Part shown: positions 7,934 to 17,434 of the stretch, one piece after another
How the letters are laid out: every line of letters starts with the position of its first letter
How positions within the stretch are numbered: the stretch's first letter is position 1
Source of the DNA: Pedobacter puniceum
GTDB taxonomy: Bacteria > Bacteroidota > Bacteroidia > Sphingobacteriales > Sphingobacteriaceae
DNA length: 64,000 nucleotides
Reading direction: 5' to 3'
Assembly: GCF_009674685.1 (NCBI RefSeq)
Contig: NZ_WKJI01000001.1
Span: 248,001-312,000 of the forward strand
Made by a program: the position numbers and the translations under genes
The notes under the pieces: generated by a model
The model's input: only the letters and a program-made list of their open reading frames with translations
Told to the model about the DNA's origin: nothing
Databases searched by the model: none

Positions 7934-9496
7934 ATGGAGATAATGATTTACCTCGCTATTGCAATTGTTGCTTTTGGTGGAGGAGTTTTAACAGGAAGAG
8001 TACTACTTCGTCAGCTACTAAAACAACAAGAAGTAGCAGCACAATCTAAAGTAAAGAAGATTTTAAAAGATGCTGAAAATAATGCTGAAATCTTAAAAAA
8101 GAACAAATTATTAGAAGCTAAAGAGAAATTCTTGCAAATGAAAGCAGATCACGAGCAAGAAATCAATCAAAAAAATATTGCCATTTCACAAAGAGAGAAC
8201 ACTTTAAAACAAAAGGAACAGTCTCTCAATCAGAAATTAGAAAATCAAACCAGAAAAGAGCAAGAGCTTGACAATCTTAAAAAGAAGTTAGAGCAACAAA
8301 CAGAAATTGTTGTTAAAAAACAAGAAGAGGTTGAGGCTATCAAAAATCAACATATCAAAGAATTAGAAACTATTGCTGGTTTATCTGCTGAGGAAGCTAA
8401 AACGCAACTAGAAACTAATTTAAAAGAAGAAGCCAGAACCAATGCCATGGCTCAAATTAAAGATATTGTTGATGAAGCCAAAATGACTGCTGCTAAAGAA
8501 GCTAAAAAAGTAGTTATACAAACCATTCAACGTACAGCTACTGAGTCTGCAATAGAAAATACCGTATCTATTTTCAATATCGAAAATGATGAAATTAAAG
8601 GTAGAATTATAGGTAGAGAAGGCAGAAATATCAGAGCTTTAGAAGCTGCAACAGGTATAGAAATTATTGTTGATGATACGCCAGAGGCTATCATCCTTTC
8701 TGGTTTTGACCCTGTAAGAAGAGAAATTGCCCGTTTAGCGCTTCACCGTTTGGTAACAGACGGACGTATACACCCTGCCAGAATTGAAGAGGTGGTAGCC
8801 AAAACTCAAAAACAAATTGAAGAAGAGATTATTGAGATAGGCGAGCGTACCGTTATTGATTTAGGTATCCATGGCCTTCACCCAGAGTTAATCAGAATGG
8901 TGGGTAGAATGCGTTACCGCTCTTCTTACGGACAGAATTTATTACAACACTCTAGAGAAGTTGCCAACTTCTGTGCTACTATGGCATCAGAACTAGGGTT
9001 AAACGCTAAATTGGCTAAAAGAGCTGGATTATTACATGATATAGGTAAAGTGCCTGATGATAATCCAGAATTGCCACACGCAATTTTAGGTATGCAGCTA
9101 GCAGAAAAATATAAAGAACACCCTGAAGTTTGCAACGCTATTGGTGCACACCATGATGAGATAGAAATGACTTCTATGATATCTCCTATTATCCAAGCTT
9201 GTGATGCCATTTCTGGTGCAAGACCAGGCGCAAGAAGAGAGGTAGTAGAAAGCTATATCAGAAGATTAAAAGAGTTAGAAAGTTTAGCTTTATCTTACCC
9301 TGGGGTTGAGAAAACTTTTGCAATACAAGCTGGTAGAGAGTTAAGGGTAGTTGTAGAAAGTGAAAAAATAAGTGATGCGCAATCTGAAATTTTAGCAGCT
9401 GATATCTCTAACAGAATTCAAACTGAAATGACTTATCCTGGTCAAATTAAGGTTACCGTTATCAGAGAGACTAGGTCTGTAGCATACGCGAAATAA
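7934..9496 (+). CDS. rny: Ribonuclease Y
   Basis: A 520-aa membrane-anchored endoribonuclease that initiates mRNA decay. The order of domains is complete: an N-terminal transmembrane helix (residues 1-25), a long coiled coil rich in K, E and Q (about 30-190), a KH domain with [15 protein letters not shown] (about 220-235), and an HD domain with [10 protein letters not shown] (about 366-375) that holds the metal-binding His-Asp pair. Length agrees with RNase Y of other bacteria. It follows the 6S RNA candidate and is terminated at 9567-9593. Confidence 0.96.
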   Translation: MEIMIYLAIAIVAFGGGVLTGRVLLRQLLKQQEVAAQSKVKKILKDAENNAEILKKNKLLEAKEKFLQMKADHEQEINQKNIAISQRENTLKQKEQSLNQKLENQTRKEQELDNLKKKLEQQTEIVVKKQEEVEAIKNQHIKELETIAGLSAEEAKTQLETNLKEEARTNAMAQIKDIVDEAKMTAAKEAKKVVIQTIQRTATESAIENTVSIFNIENDEIKGRIIGREGRNIRALEAATGIEIIVDDTPEAIILSGFDPVRREIARLALHRLVTDGRIHPARIEEVVAKTQKQIEEEIIEIGERTVIDLGIHGLHPELIRMVGRMRYRSSYGQNLLQHSREVANFCATMASELGLNAKLAKRAGLLHDIGKVPDDNPELPHAILGMQLAEKYKEHPEVCNAIGAHHDEIEMTSMISPIIQACDAISGARPGARREVVESYIRRLKELESLALSYPGVEKTFAIQAGRELRVVVESEKISDAQSEILAADISNRIQTEMTYPGQIKVTVIRETRSVAYAK

Positions 9497-9536
9497 GTAT
9501 AAGGTAGAAAGTAAAAAGTACAGAATATAAAGTATT
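9495..9536. repeat. Heptad intergenic repeat, single arm (after rny)
   Basis: Six consecutive 7-mers follow the pattern AAGTANA: AAGTATA, AGGTAGA, AAGTAAA, AAGTACA, GAATATA, AAGTATT. The first unit overlaps the rny stop codon. Unlike the other three copies in this window, a clear inverted second arm is not seen. Confidence 0.6.
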
Positions 9537-9566
9537 CAGATATTTGAAACTTAAACAAATCATATC

Positions 9567-9593
9567 AAGCGGTGGATTTATCCATCGCTTTTA
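9567..9593 (+). terminator. rny terminator
   Basis: The arms AAGCGGTGGAT (9567-9577) and ATCCATCGCTT (9580-9590) pair with one G-U wobble and are followed by TTAT. Confidence 0.65.
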
Positions 9594-9605
9594 TATTAAA
9601 ATGAA

Positions 9606-10115
9606 ATGGCTAAAGTAAATCAAGAAGAAAAAAGAGAAATAGACGTTTTATTTGATGAGTATTCAAAATCGCATCAGCATCCCACAAATAAACTTATTCA
9701 TTGGATATGTGTACCACTTATTTTATTTAGCATCATTGGTTTAGTAACCGCCATACCTTTTCCTCACATTGCTTTTCTAGGAAAATATAATACTTACATC
9801 AATTGGTTTTCTTTTCTATTAGCAGGTAGCATCTATTACTATTTAAAACTATCACCTTTACTTTCTTACTTGATGTTATTTGTAGTGGGTGCTATGTATT
9901 ATTTTATTGTACAGCTAGAATATGTAGAACAAGCTGGTGGCCCAACTTTATGGCAAGTAAGCTTAGCAATATTTATATTATCTTGGATAGGGCAATTTAT
10001 AGGACATAAAATTGAAGGTAAAAAGCCTTCTTTTATTACAGATTTAAAGTTTTTATTGGTTGGGCCTATTTGGTTACTTCATTTTATTTTAAAACGGTTC
10101 AACATCAGATACTAA
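9606..10115 (+). CDS. Mpo1-like (DUF962) membrane protein
   Basis: A 169-aa integral membrane protein of the DUF962/Mpo1 family; the yeast member Mpo1 is an iron-dependent dioxygenase that alpha-oxidises 2-hydroxy fatty acids. The family signature is the N-terminal YSKSHQHPTNKLIHWICVPL, with conserved His residues, followed by hydrophobic segments, EYVEQAGG near residue 106 and WIGQFIGHKIEGKKPSF near 129-145 with another conserved His. The role in bacteria is not established. The start is the second of two nearby ATGs; the first, at 9601, is out of frame. Confidence 0.82.
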   Translation: MAKVNQEEKREIDVLFDEYSKSHQHPTNKLIHWICVPLILFSIIGLVTAIPFPHIAFLGKYNTYINWFSFLLAGSIYYYLKLSPLLSYLMLFVVGAMYYFIVQLEYVEQAGGPTLWQVSLAIFILSWIGQFIGHKIEGKKPSFITDLKFLLVGPIWLLHFILKRFNIRY

Positions 10116-10117
10116 GG

Positions 10118-10202
10118 TTAAGTGTTAACCTTTTCTTAACACATCAATTACTGTTACTTAATTTTAAAGTAACAACCACGTAACATGTAGCTAATACTTT
10201 TG
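10118..10202 (+). promoter_or_regulatory. Pho-box-like direct repeats and -7 box upstream of TonB receptor
   Basis: TTAAC at 10125-10129 and 10136-10140 are 11 bp apart, and TAACA at 10170-10174 and 10181-10185 are again 11 bp apart. Between them GTTACTT/AAGTAAC (10153-10159, 10167-10173) form an inverted repeat. A perfect -7 box TACTTTTG lies at 10195-10202, but no TTTG -33 element is present at the right distance. Eleven-bp direct repeats in place of a -33 element are how PhoB-type activators dock. The regulator is not identified. Confidence 0.5.
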
Positions 10203-10223
10203 CCATAATTAAACAAAGCAAAA

Positions 10224-13040
10224 GTGAATCAAAAATTATTTAGCTCATTTTCTATCATTAGCGTTCTGCTAATTACTTTATCAATTAATGTTTTTGCGCA
10301 AACTGGCAAAATAACAGGTAAAGTTACTGATAAAACTACTGGTGAAACATTAATAGGTTTGTACGTAGGTATTGATGGTACAACTAAAGGTGCTGTTACA
10401 GATGTTGATGGCCGTTATACTTTGTTAAATTTAGCACCAGGTAAATACAATTTAGTATTCAAATATTTAGGTTATCAAACCAAAAATGTAAGTAATGTAG
10501 AAGTAAAGGATGGTGTTGTTTCTACATTAAATATCATGATGGAAGAAGCTGCCACACAAAGCTTAGGCGAAATTGTAGTTACTGCAACTTATAGTAGAGA
10601 ATCTGAAACAGCTCTTATCTTAAACCAAAAGAACTCTATAGAAATTAAACAAGGGATAGGAGCGCAAGAATTATCTAGAAAGGGTATTGGTGATGTAGAA
10701 GAAGGTTTAACCAAAATTACTGGTATAACTAAAGTTGATGGTAGAGGCTTATTTGTTCGTGGGCTTGAGGATAGATATAATAATTTACTTATCAATGGAT
10801 TAGCTGTTCCGTCTAATAATCCTTTTAAGAAAATTATTCCACTAGATCTTTTTCCTACAGACATTGTAAGTGTTTTAGAAACATCTAAGACTTTTAACTC
10901 CAGTTTATATGGTGATTTTGCTGGTGGTACATTTAATATTGTAACATCTAAAGGTGAAAAGCCAGTCACCAAAATTAGTATCGGGACAAGTTTTTTATCT
11001 AACACAACTTTTAGGAAGTTTTTAAGAGCAGAAGATGCAACTTCTTTAGAGAATTATGTAGGTTTTGGCGCCGATACAAGATCGCTACCTAAAGCTTTTG
11101 GAAGCAGGCCATCTGCTTACATGATGTCTGCTAGTGAAGCACTTTCTCAATTTGGTTCTGGTTACGATATAAACAACGGAAATGCACCTTTAAATACAAG
11201 TTTGAATCTTCTTCATACACAAAGATTTCAGTTAGAAAAAGATCGTTCTTTCCAATATCTTTTTTCGTTAAATACGGATAATAATTTTCAATATAGAGAA
11301 GGTGTAGATAGGTTCTTTAATACAGCACAAGGTATATACGATAACAATCTTTACACAACTATAAACAGATTTTCTACCAATTCATCTGTATTGTCTGCTA
11401 TAAACTATGGCACTAAAAGATTAAGTCTTAATATGAACGCCTTTTATTTGAGAGGTACAGAAAATACTATTCAAGATCAATTGGGTTATACCAATAGTCA
11501 GGCAACTGTTTCCAATGCATTTATTAGATTAAATCAACTACAAAAAACAGATTTCTTTACAGGTCAGCTTTATTCTACTTATAAGTTGACTAAAAATGAT
11601 GCCCATAGCATAAAAGCAGGTATTTCTTATTCAAAAACTAAATACCAGTTGCCAGACAGAAAATCTTTTAGAGGTTCTCGTGTTGATGAAAATACTACTT
11701 CTATAAACTATTCTGGAAATAGCTTATACAGACAATACATGGATTTTGATGGAGATTTCTTTGGGTCTGGGTTAGTAGAGTATAATTGGAAGTTTGGTAA
11801 TGATGATTTAACAAAGGCTCATAAATTAAGCTTAGGATATAACGGTTCCTTTAATAAAGTAGCATCAAATTCAAGATTTATAGTATCTCAGAATTTAGCA
11901 TCAAATAACATAAGCTTTAATACCAATGCTCCAGATGCTACTTTGGCAAATGAAATAGCGAATGGTAATTTCACTTACAGAGAAGGTAGTAATGCTACTT
12001 ATGCGGCCACCATGCAAGAGGGTGTAAACGCAGGTTATGCAGATTTAGCTCTTCAATTTAATAATAAGTTGAATATTAATGTAGGAGCTAGAGTTGAACA
12101 ATCAGAGCGTTTAACTAGGTTTAGAAATCCAGGGAGTTTTAGTGATCCTTTTCAAAGAATCAAGCAGAATAATTTAAATGTTTTGCCGGCTGCCAATCTA
12201 AAATATAGTTTAACAGACAAAGCAAATTTAAGATTCTCGGCTTCAAAAACTTTAACTAAGCCTGTTATCATGGAAGCTTTTCCTTTGGAATTTGTTAATC
12301 CTGATGCTACTATAGAAAGCGGTAACCCTAATATCATTAATAGTGACAACTATAACTTTGATGCTAAGTACGAGTTCTTTCCAACAAACAAAGAAATGTT
12401 TGCTTTCACTGCTTTTGCTAAGTATATAGAAAATCCTATAGAACGTTTGTTTCTACAAACAGCAGGTAGTGGTGGTTTACAAATAACTTACAATAACTCA
12501 AAACAAGCTATACTTTATGGTGCTGAAATAGAATTCTTGTTACAGTTATCTAGACTAAGCGAATCTCTTTCAAACTTTTCGGCTGGGTTTAATACATCTT
12601 TAATGTATACCAGAACAACGATTGATGTTCTTAAAAATAGTGTTGAAACTGCGGCTATTGGAGATAATAATACACGTAGACTTCAAGGTGCATCACCATG
12701 GTTAATAAACGCTGATATCAAACATGAAACAGATTTTAGCAAAAAATGGAAAAGTACCATGACTATAGCTTATAGTATTTATGGAGAACGTATTTATGCG
12801 GTTGGAACCAATGGCTTAGATAATTATTATGAAAAACCATTTGGAAAGCTTGATTTTATTTGGAATAATAAAATCTCTACTAAATGGGATGTGAAATTGG
12901 GAATAGAAAATATCCTGAACCCAACTTACAGAATAGATTTAGGTGATGAAAGTACTATTCAAATCTTTGAAAATGATTTAACAGTAAAAGATTTCAAAAG
13001 AGGTATAGGTGTATCATTAGGTTTAGGTTATACTTTCTAA
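10224..13040 (+). CDS. TonB-dependent outer-membrane receptor
   Basis: A 938-aa TonB-dependent transporter. It has a signal peptide (residues 1-25, ending INVFAQ), a carboxypeptidase-like regulatory beta-sandwich (about 27-110, with GKVTDKTTGETLIGLYVGI), a plug domain (about 115-245, with RGLEDRYNNLLINGLAVPS and FAGGTFNIVTSKG) and a C-terminal 22-strand-type barrel ending in aromatic F (LGLGYTF). It imports a ligand across the outer membrane using ExbBD-TonB energy. It is followed by a surface-type lipoprotein gene instead of a susD gene. GTG is the start. The Pho-box-like promoter suggests phosphate-related regulation, which is inference. Confidence 0.92.
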   Translation: MNQKLFSSFSIISVLLITLSINVFAQTGKITGKVTDKTTGETLIGLYVGIDGTTKGAVTDVDGRYTLLNLAPGKYNLVFKYLGYQTKNVSNVEVKDGVVSTLNIMMEEAATQSLGEIVVTATYSRESETALILNQKNSIEIKQGIGAQELSRKGIGDVEEGLTKITGITKVDGRGLFVRGLEDRYNNLLINGLAVPSNNPFKKIIPLDLFPTDIVSVLETSKTFNSSLYGDFAGGTFNIVTSKGEKPVTKISIGTSFLSNTTFRKFLRAEDATSLENYVGFGADTRSLPKAFGSRPSAYMMSASEALSQFGSGYDINNGNAPLNTSLNLLHTQRFQLEKDRSFQYLFSLNTDNNFQYREGVDRFFNTAQGIYDNNLYTTINRFSTNSSVLSAINYGTKRLSLNMNAFYLRGTENTIQDQLGYTNSQATVSNAFIRLNQLQKTDFFTGQLYSTYKLTKNDAHSIKAGISYSKTKYQLPDRKSFRGSRVDENTTSINYSGNSLYRQYMDFDGDFFGSGLVEYNWKFGNDDLTKAHKLSLGYNGSFNKVASNSRFIVSQNLASNNISFNTNAPDATLANEIANGNFTYREGSNATYAATMQEGVNAGYADLALQFNNKLNINVGARVEQSERLTRFRNPGSFSDPFQRIKQNNLNVLPAANLKYSLTDKANLRFSASKTLTKPVIMEAFPLEFVNPDATIESGNPNIINSDNYNFDAKYEFFPTNKEMFAFTAFAKYIENPIERLFLQTAGSGGLQITYNNSKQAILYGAEIEFLLQLSRLSESLSNFSAGFNTSLMYTRTTIDVLKNSVETAAIGDNNTRRLQGASPWLINADIKHETDFSKKWKSTMTIAYSIYGERIYAVGTNGLDNYYEKPFGKLDFIWNNKISTKWDVKLGIENILNPTYRIDLGDESTIQIFENDLTVKDFKRGIGVSLGLGYTF

Positions 13041-13143
13041 AGAGTTTACAATTTGTTAACTCAAGTTTGATGTAATGATAAAGCTAAGTTAATCTCTTCA
13101 AAATATTTGAAAATTAAGTTTGCACTATAAAAAAACAATAACA

Positions 13144-14343
13144 ATGAAAAAATTACTTTATGCAATTGCAATTTCAGCTACAATTTTCACTGGCTGTTCT
13201 GATGATGAAGAAGAGGTTCCTGTAAAAACTCCTGTTCAAGGTGAGATTACTGGTGATATTACTACCAATAGAACATTGGCTTTTGGAAATTATACTTTGA
13301 AAGGTTTAGTTAAAGTTCAACCAGGTGTTACTTTGACCATTGAAGCTGGAAGTACTTTTACAGCAGACCAAGCAGATGGCGAAGATGGATTAGTAATTTT
13401 AAATGGTGGTAAATTAATTGCTAACGGTACAGCAAACGAACCAATAGTTTTTACTGCTAAAACTAAAATAGGCGGACAGTGGGCAGGTATTATTATGTAT
13501 GGTGATGCACCGATTGTAAATTCTGCAACGGCTCCTACGCCTCAAACAGCATTATCTGAAGATGGTCAATCTATAACTTATGGTGGTAGTAACGCTACCC
13601 ATAATGGTGGCTCATTAAAATATGTAAGAGTAGAATATGCAGGTTTAGTGTTTAATAACAACACAAGAGAGCATAACGGATTTTCATTTTATTCTGTAGG
13701 GTCAGGAACTGTATTAGAGAACTTGGTAGCTTATAAAGGAAATGATGATGGTTTTGAATTCTACGGTGGTACAGTAAGCGCTAAAAACTTAATTTCTTAT
13801 GGTAATGCTGATGATTCTTTCGACTGGCAAGACGGTTGGAGAGGGCAAGAAAATACCAATTGGTTTGCTTATCAAACTGGTATTGCTAACTATGGTATGG
13901 AGATAGAAGCAAAAGGTGTTAATAATACATTCTTTCCTAAAATAACTAATATAACCCTTAAAAGAGCTGCAAATACAGCTACTGAGTCTCAGAACGAGAA
14001 GCAATTTGATGCTATCCAATTTAAATCTCAAGGTAATGGTGATTTTAGCAATATTTTTATTGATGGATATGCTTCAGTAGAAGCTGGTTTTGGCTCAGCT
14101 ATTCAAGTACGTGATTTAGCTACTTATAACAATCAAGTTGTTGGAGGTAAAATTAAACTTCTTAATGTTAGACTAGCAAATACCCCAGTTACTTTTCTTT
14201 CACAAAATTCTGGAGGTAATTTTACTGTAAATGCAGCTAGTTTTGGTACAAACTTCACAACTTCTACAACTGCAACAGGAGCTTCTTTAATTGCTGGAAT
14301 ATGGGCGAATGTTGATGGAGTAAATTTATTAGCTAACTTATAG
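13144..14343 (+). CDS. Surface-type lipoprotein with parallel beta-helix
   Basis: A 399-aa lipoprotein. The signal peptide ends with the lipobox TGC at Cys18, and the residues after the Cys (SDDEEE) match the acidic lipoprotein export signal that sends lipoproteins to the cell surface in Bacteroidota. The body is rich in G, N, T and V with repeated turns such as GVTLTIEAGSTFTA, LIANGTANEPIVFTA and NLVAYKGNDDGFEFYGG, the pattern of a right-handed beta-helix. I do not know its ligand. It follows the TonB receptor by 103 bases and probably acts with it as a surface binding partner. ATG at 13144 is preferred over a TTG 8 codons upstream because it gives a clean signal peptide. Confidence 0.8.
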   Translation: MKKLLYAIAISATIFTGCSDDEEEVPVKTPVQGEITGDITTNRTLAFGNYTLKGLVKVQPGVTLTIEAGSTFTADQADGEDGLVILNGGKLIANGTANEPIVFTAKTKIGGQWAGIIMYGDAPIVNSATAPTPQTALSEDGQSITYGGSNATHNGGSLKYVRVEYAGLVFNNNTREHNGFSFYSVGSGTVLENLVAYKGNDDGFEFYGGTVSAKNLISYGNADDSFDWQDGWRGQENTNWFAYQTGIANYGMEIEAKGVNNTFFPKITNITLKRAANTATESQNEKQFDAIQFKSQGNGDFSNIFIDGYASVEAGFGSAIQVRDLATYNNQVVGGKIKLLNVRLANTPVTFLSQNSGGNFTVNAASFGTNFTTSTTATGASLIAGIWANVDGVNLLANL

Positions 14344-14364
14344 TTTTACATTAAAAATACTAAC

Positions 14365-14397
14365 AAAAAGGTTGCATACTATGCGGCCTTTTTGTGT
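14365..14397 (+). terminator. Terminator of the TonB receptor/lipoprotein unit
   Basis: A 13-bp stem with two wobble pairs (AAAAAGGTTGCAT at 14365-14377, ATGCGGCCTTTTT at 14381-14393) ends in a T run. Confidence 0.85.
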
Positions 14398-14688
14398 TTT
14401 TAAAGAATCTAGTATTTATTTCTTTTATAGATGTATGAACCATAACCATTGCTTTTTCTCTTAGATGACACATACATCATACATACATCACACATACCAA
14501 TCCGAAGGAACACCGAAGGAAGAAAACACCAAAAAGCAAATTTTCTACTATTTTCTATTCGTTCGAACAGTAAGAGTAAAGAAAGCATTAAAGCCTAATA
14601 GTTCTATTTTGCTCTAAACAGGTCGCATAAGGTTCTATTTTGTTCTTTTAGCCTTATCATACTTGGAGGGTATGATTTATTTATAGGC
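14398..14688. other. Non-coding gap with short repeats
   Basis: No gene is seen here. The stretch holds a low-complexity CATACATCA region near 14467-14500, two copies of GTTCTATTTTGYTCT 31 bp apart (14601-14615, 14632-14646), and an inverted repeat ATCATAC/GTATGAT (14656-14662, 14670-14676) extended by AGCCT/AGGCT. The hairpin lies just past the stop of the convergent acyltransferase gene and could act as its 3' stem-loop, but it lacks a T tract on that strand. Confidence 0.5.
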
Positions 14689-16443
14689 TTATAAATTCTT
14701 TCCTAATTTCTCTATCATATCCTGAGGTATATTCTCTAAATCCAAAACCAAAAATCCATCTAAACTATCAGAAAACTTAGGGTCAATATTAAAACAAATA
14801 ATCTTTGCATTTAATGCAATGTACTGTCTCAATAAAACCGGAATCTTGATATGATTACTTTCTACCTCAGCTATTAAGCTGTCTAAGTTTTTTAGAGAGT
14901 TGCTGTTAGCAGTTAAAATATCAGCATCAATTTTAGAAAAATCTACTTTAAACTGTTTTCTAGGTTTCACCATTTGAGCCATTTCATGGTCGAAATGATT
15001 TCTGTAAATGAAATTAACAATTAAAGATTTAGAAAACTTACTAAAAGTATTACTGATAGAAACTGGTCCAATAAGATATTTATATCTAGGATTATCTATC
15101 AAAAATTTTAAAATACCTTTCCAAAGTAAAAATAGAGGTAAAGGCTTTTGTTGATATTCTTTCCTTATCCAAGAACGGCCAAGTTCTAAGCTATTTCTTA
15201 AGACCGTACCAAACTGCGATTTTATTTTAAATAACTCGGCAGTGTAAAAGCCTTTTTTGCCATAGCTGTAAAAAATTTCATCACCCTTACCAATCCTGTA
15301 AGCGCCAACAATCATTTTTTGCTCAGTATCCCAAATAAATAAATGATTGTAGTAAATATCATAGCTATCTAAATCGATAGACTTATTTGTGCCTTCACCA
15401 ACCTCTCTAAAGGTAATTTCTCTTAATCTTCCTATTTCTTTGATAATGTTAGGGATGTTTTGAGTGGGCGTGATGTAAACCTCATAATTCTTCTCTGTCC
15501 ACACTAAACATTCGCCACGCAAGTCCTCAATTTCCTTTTCCATCAAAGGTGTTGCAATGGGAGGAATAATGTCCTGAGATTGCTTTAAAATCTTAAATAA
15601 ATTGGTACTGCTAAAAATTTTTCGTTCATTTTCTAGCCCGGCACCTAAAGCATAAGTTTTGGCTCTTAGAAAAGCTAATAAAGCGCTATTATTATCATTA
15701 TTAGGTATCTCTTCAAATTTTATAGGTTTCCCTATTCTTACGTGGATAGTATGCCCTTTCTTATTGAATAATTCTGAGGGTAGCTTGGCTGTTCTTAAAG
15801 TTGGGTGTATTAAGGATATTAAATTAAATAACAAACCATTATTACCATGAAAATAAATAGGCACCACGGGTACTTTAGATTTTGATATCAGTTTACCAAC
15901 TACCGGATGCCATAACCTATCGGTTACCTGCTGCTGTTCTAATTTAAAGGTAGATACTTCTCCTGCAGGGAATATCCCGATAGGTGTACCGTTATTTAAT
16001 AAACCCAAAGTTGTTTTGATGCCACTAATACTAGAAGAATGATCTATATTTTCAAATGGATTAACTGCTACAAAAAAATCACTTAAATTAGGTATTTTCT
16101 TCAGTAAGAAATTTGCCATCACTTTGGCTTCTGGTCTTATGGTGCAAAGTATCTTAATCAAAACCAAGCCTTCAATACCTCCATAAGGATGATTGGCAAC
16201 ACTTATAAAAGGGCCATCAAGTGGGAGATTTTTAAAATCACTTTCTTTTATCTCTACCTTAACGCCCAAAAGTCTTAAGATTTCATCTACAAAAGCCACG
16301 CCTTCAAAATCAGCAGCTTTAGCAAACGTTTCGTTAATATCGTTTATTTTCATGATTTCCATTAACAAGGAAGCCAATCCAGGCATTCTCAACTTGTTAA
16401 TTTTGGTAGCTTTCGCAAATTCTTCTGTGGTGATAATTTTCAT
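14689..16443 (-). CDS. Bifunctional O-acyltransferase/N-acyltransferase (OlsF-like aminolipid synthase)
   Basis: A 584-aa fusion. The N-terminal half is a PlsC/LPLAT-type O-acyltransferase: the motif I site is VANHPYGG (about residues 83-90) and a motif III-like FPAGEVSTF occurs near 158. The C-terminal half (about 320-480) is a GNAT-like N-acyltransferase of the hemolysin/OlsB type, with LREITFREVGEG, then LELGRSWIRKEYQ. This domain order matches OlsF, which makes ornithine lipids, and the paired GlsA/GlsB enzymes that make glycine lipids in Bacteroidota. Which amino acid is used cannot be read from sequence. ATG at 16443 is chosen over a TTG 11 codons upstream. Confidence 0.78.
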   Translation of the reverse strand: MKIITTEEFAKATKINKLRMPGLASLLMEIMKINDINETFAKAADFEGVAFVDEILRLLGVKVEIKESDFKNLPLDGPFISVANHPYGGIEGLVLIKILCTIRPEAKVMANFLLKKIPNLSDFFVAVNPFENIDHSSSISGIKTTLGLLNNGTPIGIFPAGEVSTFKLEQQQVTDRLWHPVVGKLISKSKVPVVPIYFHGNNGLLFNLISLIHPTLRTAKLPSELFNKKGHTIHVRIGKPIKFEEIPNNDNNSALLAFLRAKTYALGAGLENERKIFSSTNLFKILKQSQDIIPPIATPLMEKEIEDLRGECLVWTEKNYEVYITPTQNIPNIIKEIGRLREITFREVGEGTNKSIDLDSYDIYYNHLFIWDTEQKMIVGAYRIGKGDEIFYSYGKKGFYTAELFKIKSQFGTVLRNSLELGRSWIRKEYQQKPLPLFLLWKGILKFLIDNPRYKYLIGPVSISNTFSKFSKSLIVNFIYRNHFDHEMAQMVKPRKQFKVDFSKIDADILTANSNSLKNLDSLIAEVESNHIKIPVLLRQYIALNAKIICFNIDPKFSDSLDGFLVLDLENIPQDMIEKLGKNL

Positions 16444-16555
16444 CAGAATTGGTCGATTTTTTTGTACAAATATCAACTCTTTTAGCAGATATTAACTAAT
16501 TAAATTTTTATTGATTTTGTTAAAAATAATTCCTTTTTTTGGATTATATCTACGT

Positions 16556-17434
16556 ATGAATCAAAAATTTAAAGAATACTTTGGTATTTCTCGTCAGGAA
16601 TATAGAGGTTTCATAGTGCTTTTTATCCTATTAGGGCTCATTTACGCGGCTCCTTATATTTATGAACGTTTCTTTTTCAAGCCTTTAGAAATAAAAATAG
16701 AAAATATAAAACCAGCTTTATCTCAAATTGATAGCTATAAAAACATTGTTGATGATAATCAAGAAGAATTTCATAAACCTGTTTTATTTAAGTTCAATCC
16801 TAACCATTTGCCTGTTGAAGATTGGATAAAGCTAGGGCTTTCAGAAAAACAGGCTCTTTCTATCAAAAAATATGAAGCTAAAGGAGGCAAGTTTTACAAG
16901 AAGGAAGATGTTAAAAAAATGTATGCTATTTCTCCTGTTATGTATCAAAGACTAGAGCCTTATATAGACATACCAGAAAATAAAACAAAACCTTATAATA
17001 CTTACGAAAAGAAAGAAGCTCACCCTAAAAAGACTTTGGTTATTGTTGATGTGAATAATGCAGATTCATTACAGTTATTAAACATCAAAGGAATAGGACC
17101 TGCATTTGCTTCCAGAATTATCAAATATAGAAATAGGTTAGGCGGCTTTATAAGAAAAGAGCAACTCATGGAAGTTTACGGATTAGATTCTGTTAAATAC
17201 GCTCAAATAGAAAATCAGATTTTGATAGATAAAGAGAAAATTACACCCATCAATATCAATACAGCTGAATTTGCAGATATAAAGAGGTTTCCATATCTGT
17301 CTTATAAACAAATGAATGCTATTATCGCCTACCGTAAGCAGCATGGTGCTTATAAATCTATTACAGATTTAAATAAAATCCACATCTTAAATCCCGAAAT
17401 AATCAGTAAAATTGCTCCATATATCCAACTCTAA
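16556..17434 (+). CDS. Membrane-anchored helix-hairpin-helix protein (ComEA-like)
   Basis: A 292-aa protein with one N-terminal transmembrane segment (about residues 17-32, FIVLFILLGLIYAAP) and three helix-hairpin-helix units: LSEKQALSIKKYEAKGGKF, IKGIGPAFASRIIKYRNRLG and LSYKQMNAIIAYRKQHGAY. The central unit is the best match to ComEA-type DNA-binding proteins used in DNA uptake; the others lack the full GIG motif. Such proteins are common in Bacteroidota and may bind DNA outside the inner membrane. The start is ATG at 16556; a TTG 15 codons upstream is possible. Its stop overlaps the apt start by one base, so the two are coupled. Confidence 0.8.
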   Translation: MNQKFKEYFGISRQEYRGFIVLFILLGLIYAAPYIYERFFFKPLEIKIENIKPALSQIDSYKNIVDDNQEEFHKPVLFKFNPNHLPVEDWIKLGLSEKQALSIKKYEAKGGKFYKKEDVKKMYAISPVMYQRLEPYIDIPENKTKPYNTYEKKEAHPKKTLVIVDVNNADSLQLLNIKGIGPAFASRIIKYRNRLGGFIRKEQLMEVYGLDSVKYAQIENQILIDKEKITPININTAEFADIKRFPYLSYKQMNAIIAYRKQHGAYKSITDLNKIHILNPEIISKIAPYIQL

